From Paracoccaceae bacterium (GTDB lineage Bacteria > Pseudomonadota > Alphaproteobacteria > Rhodobacterales > Rhodobacteraceae): a stretch of 17,693 nt of DNA. Location of the stretch: the NCBI GenBank assembly GCA_003565055.1, contig PXDM01000194.1:1-17693 (forward strand). Reading direction: 5' to 3'. The first letter of the stretch is position 1; every line of letters starts with the position of its first letter. The notes under the pieces were generated by a model. The model did not search any database and was not told where the DNA came from. It saw only the letters and a list, made by a program, of their open reading frames with translations. Positions 1 through 7,035 of this stretch are shown piece by piece. The translations under genes were made by a program, and so were the position numbers.

Positions 1-363
1 CGCGAAGAACACAAGCGCAAAACTCGCGATCAGCAGGGCCGCGACCGCGACACCGTGGCTGTGGAACAGGCGCGCGAGCGCCTGCGGGCGGGCGTGGCGC
101 TCCCACGTGTCCTGACGCAGATCCGCCAGCACAGCGGGCAGGTCCAGGTCGAACTCATGCGGTGGGGCGTATTGGCAGGCATAATAGCAGCCCCGGCAGT
201 TGTGGCAGAGATTGGCGAGATGGGTCGCCGAACCCGCTGTCATCTCGGGCAGCGCGAACAGCTGCGGGAAGACATCGCAATAGCCTTCGCAATAGCGGCA
301 GGAATTGCAGATCTGGAACTGGCGCGCGGCCTCGGTCTGGAGATCGGGGGTGTTATCTAGCAT
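1..363 (-). CDS. tcuB: Tricarballylate utilization protein TcuB, iron-sulfur membrane protein (3' part missing)
   Basis: TcuB family members re-oxidise the FAD dehydrogenase TcuA by passing electrons through Fe-S clusters and a membrane domain to the respiratory chain. The 121 visible residues, read off the minus strand to the window edge, carry two ferredoxin-type cysteine sets: C19-x2-C22-x2-C25-x3-C29 and C53-x2-C56-x2-C59-x3-C63. A hydrophobic segment begins near residue 104 (HGVAVAALLIASFALVFF), as expected for the first membrane helix. The ATG at 363 overlaps the end of tcuA by 11 bases and has AGAGG nine bases upstream, so the two are translationally coupled. The reading frame stays open to base 1; the rest of the gene lies to the left. 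The cysteine pattern plus the tcuA neighbour make the family call secure; the actual substrate of the pair (tricarballylate or a related acid) is inferred. Confidence 0.9.
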   Translation of the reverse strand, partial: MLDNTPDLQTEAARQFQICNSCRYCEGYCDVFPQLFALPEMTAGSATHLANLCHNCRGCYYACQYAPPHEFDLDLPAVLADLRQDTWERHARPQALARLFHSHGVAVAALLIASFALVFFA

Positions 364-1723
364 GGGTTGCGGCCTCTTGTCCTGCGATGCGGCCAAAAAC
401 TGTGCCGATGGTCATGCCGAAACCTGCGAGATACCCTTGGCCGAGGATCGAGCCTGCCATCATTTCGCCCGCTGCCCAGACATTGGGCAGAGGGCCATGC
501 GCGCCCTGCACCTGCGCGCGTTCGGAAACTCTCAGCCCCAGATAGGTGAAGGTCACACCGGGGCGCAGCATGTAGCCGTAATAGGGCGGCGTATCGAGCG
601 GGCGCGCCCAGTTGGTCTTGGGCGGCGCGAGCCCGTCAGTGGCCAGCCCATCGAGCGCGCCGGGGGTGAAGGGGCCGGGCTGGCACGCGGCGTTGTATTG
701 CGCGACGGTCGCCTCCAGCGCCGCCGCTGGCAGGCCAAGCGCCTGCGCGAGCCCTGCCAGCGTGTCGGCCTTCACGGGCGCGAAGACAGGGGGCATGAAC
801 AGCCCCTGTGCTTTCTGGTCGGTGATCGCATAGGCGATCTGGTCAGGCTGCGCGGCCACGAGGCGGCCCCAGATGGCGTAGCGCTTGGGCCAGACATCTT
901 CGCCTTCGTCATAGAAGCGCTGCGCATCGCGGTTCACGACCAGAGCATAGGGCACGCAATCGAGCCGCGTGACGATGCCACCGTCGAATTTCGGCGCGCG
1001 CCCGTCAATGGCCACGCAATGGCATTGCGTCGGATCGCCCACTGATTGCGCGCCCTGATCGAGCAGATTGCGCAGCACCACGCCCCGGTTATAGGGCGTG
1101 CCCCGGATCAGGAAATTCGCGGCCTCGCGCCCCCAGGCGCGGGTGAGCCAGTCGAGATCGGCCTGAAACCCGCCCGAGGCCAGCACCGCCGCGCGGCCCT
1201 CGATCTGCGTGCCATCCGCGAGGGTGACCGCGTGAAACCGGCCCTCGCTGAGATCCACATGCACCACTTCGGCCCCGTAGCGGATCGTGACGCCGAGATC
1301 CTCGGCGCAGGCGTAATAAGCATTGACCAGCGCCTTGCCCCCGCCCAGAAAAAACGCATTCGTGCGGTCCAGCGACAAGGTGCCCGAAAGCGAGCCTTGA
1401 AAGATCACGCCATGCGCTTCCATCCATGGCAGGCAGGCTTCGCTGTCGCGGATCGCGCGCCGGGCGAGAACCGGGTCCGTCTGCCCCTTGGTGACGCGCA
1501 GCAGATCGTCGAAATACTCGTCCTCGTCATAAGTGTCGGTCAGCACCGAGAGCGGGCCGTGATGCATGCAGCGGAAATTGCGCGTGTGGCGCGAATTGCC
1601 GCCGCGCATGTGTTTGGGCGCGGATTCGAGGATGATCACCCGCGCGCCGGCCTCTGCGGCCTCGATCGCAGCGCAGAGCGCGGCATTGCCGCCGCCCACG
1701 ATCACGACATCATACCGCGCCAT
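353..1723 (-). CDS. tcuA: FAD-dependent tricarballylate dehydrogenase TcuA
   Basis: TcuA oxidises tricarballylate to cis-aconitate using FAD and passes the electrons to TcuB. The protein is about 456 residues, close to the usual family length. It opens with a dinucleotide-binding fold (YDVVIVGGGNAALCAA) followed by the acidic end of the second strand (VIILES), has the family stretch RGGNSRHTRNFRCMHHGP near residues 40-60, and ends with a second FAD contact region (GQGYLAGFGMTIGTVFGRIAG). There are two in-frame ATG codons, at 1726 and 1723. The AGGGGGG run sits one base from the first and four from the second, so 1723 is preferred. The start overlaps the end of the GntR gene and the end overlaps tcuB, giving a gntR-tcuA-tcuB operon. 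Other members of this fumarate-reductase-like flavoprotein family act on different acids, so the substrate is not proven. Confidence 0.88.
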   Translation of the reverse strand: MARYDVVIVGGGNAALCAAIEAAEAGARVIILESAPKHMRGGNSRHTRNFRCMHHGPLSVLTDTYDEDEYFDDLLRVTKGQTDPVLARRAIRDSEACLPWMEAHGVIFQGSLSGTLSLDRTNAFFLGGGKALVNAYYACAEDLGVTIRYGAEVVHVDLSEGRFHAVTLADGTQIEGRAAVLASGGFQADLDWLTRAWGREAANFLIRGTPYNRGVVLRNLLDQGAQSVGDPTQCHCVAIDGRAPKFDGGIVTRLDCVPYALVVNRDAQRFYDEGEDVWPKRYAIWGRLVAAQPDQIAYAITDQKAQGLFMPPVFAPVKADTLAGLAQALGLPAAALEATVAQYNAACQPGPFTPGALDGLATDGLAPPKTNWARPLDTPPYYGYMLRPGVTFTYLGLRVSERAQVQGAHGPLPNVWAAGEMMAGSILGQGYLAGFGMTIGTVFGRIAGQEAATHAR

Positions 1724-2414
1724 CATGCCCCCCTGTCGCCTCCGCCCCGTCCATCAGGCCCGCATCGCGCAACTGGCGCAGGCGGATGCGATGCGCGGCC
1801 TCGATATGTGCGCGCATCAGCGCTTCGGCCTGCATGCCATCGCGCGCATGCAGCGCGCTCAAGAGCGCGTCATGTTCCTGCGCCGCACTTCTGCTGCGCG
1901 CCGGGTCGAAAAGCGTCGATGGCCCGAGGATCAGAAGCGTCCGCGCCATCGCCCCGATGGCGCGTTGCAGGTAGCGGTTCTTGGCCGCGTTGATCAGCGA
2001 TCTGTGGAATTGCCGGTTCAGCCGCGCGACATCGGCGGGCGCATCGCTGCCGCGCATCGCGGTGTTGATCTCCGACAGTTCAAGCAGTTCCAGCTCGGAC
2101 GCCGCCCGCGCGGCAAGCCGCGCAGCGGTGCCTTCGAGCACCGCGCGCATCTCGTAGAGTTCCATCACTTCGGCATAGCCGAGCTTGCGCAGGCAAGCGC
2201 CCTGACGGGGCGGATGCTCGACCAGCCCATCGGCCTCCAGCCGCCGCAGCGCTTCGCGCACCGGCGTGCGCGAGATGCCCAGCCGCGCGGCCAATTCGAC
2301 CTCGCGCAGCCGCGCCCCTGGCAAAAGCGCGCCGAGGCGGATGTCTTCGAGCAGCCGGTCATAGGCGCTCTGGCCCTGCGGCAGGTCTGTCATGGCATCT
2401 GAGGGGCTGGTCAT
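1710..2414 (-). CDS. GntR-family (FadR/FCD subfamily) transcriptional regulator
   Basis: This is a DNA-binding regulator, 234 residues. The N-terminal winged helix (about residues 18-80) includes the typical VELAARLGISRTPVREALRRLEADGLV recognition region. The C-terminal all-helical FCD ligand/metal-binding domain shows the regularly spaced histidines in NRQFHRSLINAA, QEHDALLSALHARD and MRAHIEAAHR. The start at 2414 has CGGAG just upstream; a second ATG at 2393 is possible. It is the first gene of the gntR-tcuA-tcuB set, overlapping tcuA. It faces a divergent abrB-dehydrogenase pair across a short gap that contains a strong palindrome, so it probably controls both arms and itself. In Salmonella the tcu operon is controlled by a LysR-type TcuR, so this is a different regulator type doing a comparable job (inference). 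The inducer is unknown. Confidence 0.88.
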   Translation of the reverse strand: MTSPSDAMTDLPQGQSAYDRLLEDIRLGALLPGARLREVELAARLGISRTPVREALRRLEADGLVEHPPRQGACLRKLGYAEVMELYEMRAVLEGTAARLAARAASELELLELSEINTAMRGSDAPADVARLNRQFHRSLINAAKNRYLQRAIGAMARTLLILGPSTLFDPARSRSAAQEHDALLSALHARDGMQAEALMRAHIEAAHRIRLRQLRDAGLMDGAEATGGHDGAV

Positions 2415-2446
2415 TTCGCTCCGCGTCGCTCTGCATGTGTTTTACG

Positions 2447-2476
2447 TTGCATACACTTGGATACAAGAGTATGCAA
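2447..2476. promoter_or_regulatory. Nested 30-bp palindrome, probable GntR operator
   Basis: The outer arms TTGCATAC (2447-2454) and GTATGCAA (2469-2476) are perfect inverted repeats. The inner CTTG (2456-2459) and CAAG (2464-2467) share the same centre, 2461/2462; 13 of 15 symmetrical pairs match. The word TTGnATAC occurs three times, at 2447, at 2457 and on the opposite strand at 2476. FCD-type GntR proteins are known to bind sites of the TTGTATACAA kind. The position between the divergent gntR and abrB starts fits an operator serving both arms. Confidence 0.6.
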
Positions 2477-2500
2477 GAGCATCCCTTGCAGAGAGTTCCG

Positions 2501-3532
2501 ATGTTCACACGCGCCCGCTTCCTGACCTTTGCCATTGCCCTTGCCGGGGTGGGCGTGTTCGAGCTGCTCGCGCTCCCGCTGCCCTTTCTCTTCGGTCCGA
2601 TGTTTGCCTGCCTCCTCGCCGCGCTCCTTGGGCTGCGGATGCAGGGCGCGGGCGAAATCTCGGTCGCGGCGCGCACGGTTCTGGGCGTCGCTGTGGGCGC
2701 GTCGATCACGCCTGCGATCCTCGGGCAAGTGCCGCTCATGGCGATCACGCTCGCGCTGATCCCGGTCTATGTGGCGGTGATCGGCCTCATCGGGGTGCCG
2801 TTTTTCCAACGGGTCTGCGGCTTTGACCGCATGACGAGCTATTACGCGGCGATGCCCGGCGGGTTTCAGGACATGGTGCTTTTCGGGCAGGAGGCCGGGG
2901 CCAATCCGCGCGCGCTGTCGCTGATCCACGCGACACGGGTGCTGGTCATCGTAACGCTGGTCCCGATCCTGCTGACGGGGCCGTTCGGGCTGAGCCTCGA
3001 CCAGCCCATCGGCGCGCCTGCGCGCGATGTGCCGCTCTGGGACATGGCGCTGATGGTCGTCATTGCGCTGATCGGGTGGAAAGGCGGCGTGCGCATCGGG
3101 CTTTTCGGCGCGGCGATCCTCGGGCCGCTGATCCTGGCCATGGCGCTGTCGCTGGGCGGCATCTTGCAGCACCGCCCCCCGGCCGAGGCGATCATGGCCG
3201 CGCAATTCTTCATCGGCATGGGCATCGGCATGCAGTTTCGCGGTGTCACGCTGCGGGAGCTGCGCCATGATGTGGCCGCAGGTGCGGCATTCGCCGTGAT
3301 CCTCGCGGCTCTGGCCGGGGTCTTCACCTGGCTTGCCTACAAGATCGGCGGCGCACCGATGCTGGAGGCATTTCTGTCCTTCGCCCCCGGCGGGCAGGCG
3401 GAGATGACCGTGCTTGCGATTGTCGCCGGGGCGGATCTGGGGTTCATCGTCATTCACCATCTGATGCGGCTGGTCGTGGTCATCACCGGAGCCCCGATCA
3501 TGGCGCGGCTGATCTGGGGAAAAGCCAAATGA
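2501..3532 (+). CDS. AbrB-family (PF05145) integral membrane protein
   Basis: This is a polytopic inner-membrane protein of 343 residues with about ten hydrophobic segments in two similar halves, the AbrB duplication architecture. Each half carries a MPGG/APGG-type signature: AAMPGGFQDMVLFGQEAGA in the first and FAPGGQAEMTVLAIVAGADLGF in the second. The family is thought to be transporter-like but its biochemistry is poorly known; it is unrelated to the small DNA-binding AbrB of Bacillus. The frame is open from an ATG at 2435, but that start and the ATG at 2471 fall before or inside the operator palindrome; ATG 2501, with AGAGAG five bases upstream, is the sensible start. The stop overlaps the next start (ATGA). 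Beside tcuAB and a hydroxyacid dehydrogenase it is a candidate carrier for an organic acid (inference). Confidence 0.85.
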   Translation: MFTRARFLTFAIALAGVGVFELLALPLPFLFGPMFACLLAALLGLRMQGAGEISVAARTVLGVAVGASITPAILGQVPLMAITLALIPVYVAVIGLIGVPFFQRVCGFDRMTSYYAAMPGGFQDMVLFGQEAGANPRALSLIHATRVLVIVTLVPILLTGPFGLSLDQPIGAPARDVPLWDMALMVVIALIGWKGGVRIGLFGAAILGPLILAMALSLGGILQHRPPAEAIMAAQFFIGMGIGMQFRGVTLRELRHDVAAGAAFAVILAALAGVFTWLAYKIGGAPMLEAFLSFAPGGQAEMTVLAIVAGADLGFIVIHHLMRLVVVITGAPIMARLIWGKAK

Positions 3533-4482
3533 AGATCGCAATTCTGGACGATTATGCCGGTGTGGCGCTGGAGTATGGCGATTGGGCCGGGCTGGGCGAG
3601 ATCGCGGTTTTCCGCGACACGCTGCCGATGGGGCCTGCGCTGATCGCGCGGCTGGCCCCGTTCGAGGTGCTCTGCATCATGCGCGAGCGCACGCCCCTGC
3701 CTGCCGAACTGATCGCGGCCCTCCCGAACCTGCGGCTGATCGTGACCTCTGGGCCGCGCAATGGCAGCATTGATCTGCACGCGGCCAAGGCGGCGGGGAT
3801 CACGGTTTGCGGCACGGAGTCGCGCAAGACCACCACGGCCGAGCTGACCCTTGCGCTGATGCTGGCGCTGAACCGCCAGCTTCTGCCCAATCTCGCCGCG
3901 TTGCAGGCGGGTCAGTGGCAGGGGCCACTGGGGCGCGATCTGGCGGGGCTGACGCTGGGACTGGTCGGGCTGGGCAAGATCGGTGCGCAGGTCGGCGCGC
4001 TCGGGCGCGCGCTGGGGATGCGGGTTTGCGCCTGGTCGCAGAATCTGAGCGCAGCGCGGGCGCAGGAGTGCGATGCGACGCGCATGGAGACGCTGGGCGC
4101 GCTCATGGCCGAGAGCGATGTCGTCTCGGTGCATCTGGTGCTCTCGGAGCGCACGCGGGGCCTGATCAGGGCGGCGGAATTCGCGGCGATGAAGCCCGGC
4201 TGCGTCTTCATCAACACCGCGCGCGCGGGGCTGGTCGACATGCAGGCGTTGCGCGCCGGGCTGCAGTCCGGGCGTCCGGCGGCGGCGGGGCTGGATGTGT
4301 TCGACCGCGAGCCTTTGCCGATGACGGACCCGCTGCGCGACGACGCCCTGATCGCGCAGGGCCGTCTGCTGCTCACGCCGCATCTGGGATACACGACCGA
4401 GGCCACGATGCGGCTTTTCTACACCCAGAGCGCCGAGGCCGTGCGCGCCTGGCAAAAGGGCGCGCCGATCCGGCAGCTTTGA
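3529..4482 (+). CDS. D-2-hydroxyacid dehydrogenase family protein (NAD(P)-dependent)
   Basis: Members interconvert 2-keto acids and D-2-hydroxy acids with NAD(P)H. At 317 residues it is of normal length and has the nucleotide-binding glycine motif GLGKIG at 147-152. The catalytic set is R232 (in NTARAGLVD), E261 (after DVFDR) and H285 (in LTPHLGYTT). The second nucleotide-binding strand ends in AWSQN rather than an acidic residue, which would allow NADP as well as NAD (inference). The ATG overlaps the abrB stop by four bases, so the two are co-translated. The D-3-phosphoglycerate dehydrogenase SerA belongs to the same superfamily, but the short length, lack of ACT domains and catabolic context argue against that role. 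The substrate is unknown. Confidence 0.88.
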   Translation: MKIAILDDYAGVALEYGDWAGLGEIAVFRDTLPMGPALIARLAPFEVLCIMRERTPLPAELIAALPNLRLIVTSGPRNGSIDLHAAKAAGITVCGTESRKTTTAELTLALMLALNRQLLPNLAALQAGQWQGPLGRDLAGLTLGLVGLGKIGAQVGALGRALGMRVCAWSQNLSAARAQECDATRMETLGALMAESDVVSVHLVLSERTRGLIRAAEFAAMKPGCVFINTARAGLVDMQALRAGLQSGRPAAAGLDVFDREPLPMTDPLRDDALIAQGRLLLTPHLGYTTEATMRLFYTQSAEAVRAWQKGAPIRQL

Positions 4483-4506
4483 GCGGGCCGGGTGCCTCGC
4501 CCCGCT
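4482..4506. terminator. Stem-loop between convergent genes, possible bidirectional terminator
   Basis: AGCGGG (4482-4487) pairs with CCCGCT (4501-4506) over a 13-base loop, directly after the dehydrogenase stop and before the aspS stop at 4534. There is no T-run on either side, so an intrinsic terminator is only suggested by position. Confidence 0.28.
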
Positions 4507-4533
4507 GGCCGTGTCAGGGCTTGGGGCGGGCGC

Positions 4534-6585
4534 TCAGTCGCGCGGGGCGAGCCGCAGACCCAGCTCGCGCAGCTGGTCATTGCTCGGCTCGGAGGGCGCT
4601 TTGAGCAGCAGATCCTCGGCGCGCTGGGTCATCGGGAACATGATCACCTGCCGGATATTCGCCTCATCGGCCAGCAGCATCACGATCCGGTCAATCCCGG
4701 CTGCACAACCGCCATGCGGCGGCGCGCCGTATTTGAACGCCTTGACCATGCCGCCGAAGCGCTTGTCGACTTCGGAATTCGGATAGCCCGCGATCTCAAA
4801 CGCGCGATACATGATCTCGGGCTTGTGGTTGCGGATCGCGCCCGAGAGGATCTCATAGCCATTGCAGGCGAGGTCATACTGGTAGCCCTTGACCGCCAGC
4901 GGATCACCGTCCAGCGCGTCCATCCCGCCTTGCGGCATGGAAAACGGGTTGTGCGAGAAGTCGATCTTGCCCGTCTCTACATCCGCCTCATACATCGGGA
5001 AATCGACGATCCAAGCGAAAGCGAAGCGGTTTTCATCCACCAGCTTCAACTCGCGCCCGATCTCGTCGCGGGCTTTTGCCGCCACACCCTCGAATTGCGC
5101 AGGCTTGCCGCCGAGGAAGAAGGCCGCGTCGCCTTCGCCGAGGCCCAGTTGCTGGCGGATCGCTTCCGTGCGCTCGGGGCCGATATTCTTGGCCAGCGGG
5201 CCTGCGGCTTCTAATTCGCTAAGTGCTGCGGACTGAAGGAGCATCCCGCGCTCTAAATTACCGTTTTGTAGTGCATCTCTGGCTTCTGAAAGAAGTTTAA
5301 CTCGGTAGTCTAGCGCTGCAGTATCGGTCTTTGCTTGCTCGGAGAGGGATTCTTGCACAAGACTCAATGCATCATTCAAGTGCTCCAGAACCTTTGCCAC
5401 TACATTTGGAGCAATTGGGTTTAAGCCATGATAGATGCCCACAACCTGCTGGATTTTTTTACCCAAATCCAACCATTTGGAGGTCATTTCGCTAGCTTTC
5501 CGCCAGAAGATATACCCCATCCCCGGCAGCCCCTGCGCTTGGGCAAATGCGTTCATCCGGTCGCAGAACTTGCGCGAGCCACCGCCCGGCGCAGGGATCG
5601 CGCGGATCTCGGTGCCGTCATTCTCCAGCAGTTTCGCGAAGATCGCGAAGCCCGAGCCGCGAAAATGCTCAGAGACCACCTGCATTTCGATCGGGTTGCG
5701 CAAATCCGGCTTGTCGGTGCCGTATTTCAACAGCGACTCGGCGTAAGGAATGCGCGGCCAGTCGGCACAGGCATCAACCTTTTTCCCGCCGCCAAACTCC
5801 TCGAACACCCCTTGCAGCACCGGCCCCACTGCCGAAAACACATCTTCCTGCTCGACAAAGGACATCTCGACATCAAGCTGGTAGAAATCCGTGGGCGAGC
5901 GGTCGGCGCGGGGGTCTTCGTCGCGGAAGCACGGCGCGATCTGGAAATAACGGTCAAAACCCGAGACCATGATCAACTGCTTGAACTGCTGCGGCGCCTG
6001 CGGCAGCGCGTAGAACTTGCCCGGATGCAGCCGCGAGGGGACGAGAAAATCGCGCGCGCCCTCGGGGCTTGAGGCGGTGATGATCGGCGTCTGGAACTCG
6101 GTGAAACCCGTGTCCCACATCCGCGAGCGCATCGAGCGCACGACATTCGCGCGCAGCATCATGTTGTCGTGAAGCCCCTCGCGGCGCAGGTCGAGAAAGC
6201 GGTAGGCGAGGCGCGTTTCTTCGGGGTAATCGGGCTCGCCAAAGACCGGCAGGGGCAGATCCTCCGCCGCGCCCAGCACATCCATGGCGCGGACATAGAC
6301 CTCGATCTCGCCGGTGGGCAGCTTGGCATTGACCAGCGACGCGTCGCGGGCTTTGACCTCGCCCTCGATGCGGATGCAGAATTCGGCGCGCAGTTTTTCA
6401 ATCGCCGTGAAAGCCGCCGAGTCACTATCCGCCAGAACCTGCGTGATGCCGTAATGGTCGCGCAGGTCGATGAACAGCACGCCGCCATGGTCGCGGATGC
6501 GATGCACCCAACCCGACAGGCGGACTGTCTCGCCGACATGGGCGGCTCTCAGGTCGGCGCAGGTATGGCTGCGATAGGCGTGCAT
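4534..6585 (-). CDS. aspS: Aspartate--tRNA ligase with a ~91-residue in-frame insertion
   Basis: This class II synthetase charges tRNA-Asp (or Asp and Asn tRNAs in non-discriminating forms). Domains in order: N-terminal OB-fold anticodon-binding domain (about 1-110, [26 protein letters not shown]); class II catalytic core with motif 1 ([13 protein letters not shown]) and motif 2 ([16 protein letters not shown]); GAD insertion domain (about 285-510); and the core end with motif 3 ([19 protein letters not shown]). It is 683 residues long against about 590 for bacterial AspRS. The excess lies after GYIFWRK in the GAD domain, where residues 366-457 are encoded by foreign-looking AT-rich DNA; normal sequence resumes at [12 protein letters not shown]. 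Frame is kept throughout and all catalytic motifs are present, so the gene should be functional. AAGGG lies eight bases before the ATG. The gene converges on the upstream dehydrogenase gene. Confidence 0.96.
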   Translation of the reverse strand: MHAYRSHTCADLRAAHVGETVRLSGWVHRIRDHGGVLFIDLRDHYGITQVLADSDSAAFTAIEKLRAEFCIRIEGEVKARDASLVNAKLPTGEIEVYVRAMDVLGAAEDLPLPVFGEPDYPEETRLAYRFLDLRREGLHDNMMLRANVVRSMRSRMWDTGFTEFQTPIITASSPEGARDFLVPSRLHPGKFYALPQAPQQFKQLIMVSGFDRYFQIAPCFRDEDPRADRSPTDFYQLDVEMSFVEQEDVFSAVGPVLQGVFEEFGGGKKVDACADWPRIPYAESLLKYGTDKPDLRNPIEMQVVSEHFRGSGFAIFAKLLENDGTEIRAIPAPGGGSRKFCDRMNAFAQAQGLPGMGYIFWRKASEMTSKWLDLGKKIQQVVGIYHGLNPIAPNVVAKVLEHLNDALSLVQESLSEQAKTDTAALDYRVKLLSEARDALQNGNLERGMLLQSAALSELEAAGPLAKNIGPERTEAIRQQLGLGEGDAAFFLGGKPAQFEGVAAKARDEIGRELKLVDENRFAFAWIVDFPMYEADVETGKIDFSHNPFSMPQGGMDALDGDPLAVKGYQYDLACNGYEILSGAIRNHKPEIMYRAFEIAGYPNSEVDKRFGGMVKAFKYGAPPHGGCAAGIDRIVMLLADEANIRQVIMFPMTQRAEDLLLKAPSEPSNDQLRELGLRLAPRD
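5215..5494 (-). other. AT-rich in-frame insertion inside aspS, flanked by 7-base direct repeats
   Basis: TTCGCTA occurs at 5215-5221 and again at 5488-5494, exactly 273 bases (91 codons) apart. By hand count 130 of 280 bases in 5221-5500 are G or C (46%), against 42 of 60 (70%) in 5101-5160 of the same gene. The frame is open through the insert on the aspS strand, with codons such as TTA, AAT and GTA that the neighbouring DNA seldom uses. The encoded segment looks mostly helical, with regular leucines ([18 protein letters not shown], then [18 protein letters not shown]). A small hairpin (CCAAAT 5463-5468 / ATTTGG 5475-5480) lies near one end. No terminal inverted repeats or intein splice residues were found. 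I do not recognise the sequence; an acquired in-frame element is the inference. Confidence 0.75.
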
Positions 6586-6609
6586 GATCGGCCCTTTCAG
6601 ATGCGGATG

Positions 6610-6650
6610 TTGACCCCGCGCGATACACAGGCTGGGGCGCGGGAAGTCAA
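6610..6650 (-). terminator. Long stem-loop between DUF3572 gene and aspS
   Basis: TTGAC (6610-6614) pairs with GTCAA (6646-6650), and CCCGCGC (6615-6621) with GCGCGGG (6637-6643), giving a 12-bp stem interrupted by an AA bulge with a 15-base loop. It starts just past the stop of the DUF3572 gene and lies about 25 bases upstream of the aspS start. It may end the upstream transcript or be part of the aspS leader. No T-run follows. Confidence 0.4.
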
Positions 6651-6654
6651 GGGG

Positions 6655-6948
6655 TCAGGTCCAGTGCATCCCCCCCGCGCCCGAGAGCACGGCCTGCGCA
6701 TGGGCGAGTTGATCATAGCCAAGCCCCTGCGCCTCGCAGGCGGCGATGACCGTTTCATCCCGCATCAGCACGAAATCGAGCCCCGCGCCCAGAAGCGCCG
6801 CGTCAAGATCATCGGGGTCGCGCAAGGCGGCAATCAGATCCGCCGCACTCGCCCCGCTGGCATTGAGAAAAACCGGCAGCAGGTCTTCCTCGCCACAGAG
6901 CCAGATCAGCGTGCCATGAGCGATTTCCCGCGCATGTTTAGGGGTCAT
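6655..6948 (-). CDS. DUF3572 family protein
   Basis: This small (97-residue) soluble protein is of a family found almost only in alphaproteobacteria and without known function. The visible pattern is family-like: KHAREIAHGTLIWLCGEEDLLPVFLNASG followed by a short helical region and GLDFVLMRDETVIAACEAQGL. The frame is open to an ATG at 6999, but the ATG at 6948 has a clear GGAGG eight bases upstream, and the extra N-terminal residues look like translated promoter DNA, so 6948 is chosen. It is divergent from the PleD-like gene with an 87-base AT-rich gap between starts. This pairing recurs in alphaproteobacteria from general knowledge, but no functional link is established. Confidence 0.8.
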   Translation of the reverse strand: MTPKHAREIAHGTLIWLCGEEDLLPVFLNASGASAADLIAALRDPDDLDAALLGAGLDFVLMRDETVIAACEAQGLGYDQLAHAQAVLSGAGGMHWT

Positions 6949-7035
6949 GTCGGCGGCCTCCGAAGGCTGAAAGGTTTTGTTAACCAACTGAGCGTACATA
7001 TTTTAGACATAATTTTATAACAAGGGCCGAGCACC

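Noticed and set aside
1046..1993. Plus-strand 315-codon frame antisense to tcuA
   Set aside because: Codon periodicity and motifs belong to TcuA and the GntR gene on the other strand.
2501..3532. AbrB-type DNA-binding transcription factor
   Set aside because: The product is a ten-helix membrane protein of the AbrB-duplication family; the shared name is historical and it has no SpoVT/AbrB DNA-binding domain.
2411..3541. Long minus-strand open frame opposite the AbrB-family gene
   Set aside because: Its product is a His/Arg/Asp-rich composition typical of antisense translation in high-G+C DNA, with no family features; the plus-strand membrane protein explains the DNA.
5215..5494. The aspS insert as an intein
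   Set aside because: Too short even for a mini-intein, and the junctions lack the needed residues: no Cys/Ser start followed by a splicing block, and Leu rather than Asn before the downstream Ser.
5215..5494. The aspS insert as a self-splicing intron
   Set aside because: The frame is open for the full 273 bases with protein-like, helix-forming residues, and I see no group I or II core elements. It cannot be fully excluded without covariance-model searches and RNA data.
6949..7035. CtrA-like site at the GTTAACCA sequence between the DUF3572 and pleD genes
   Set aside because: One TTAACCA word is present but the second half-site at the required spacing is missing, so a CtrA box is not supported.
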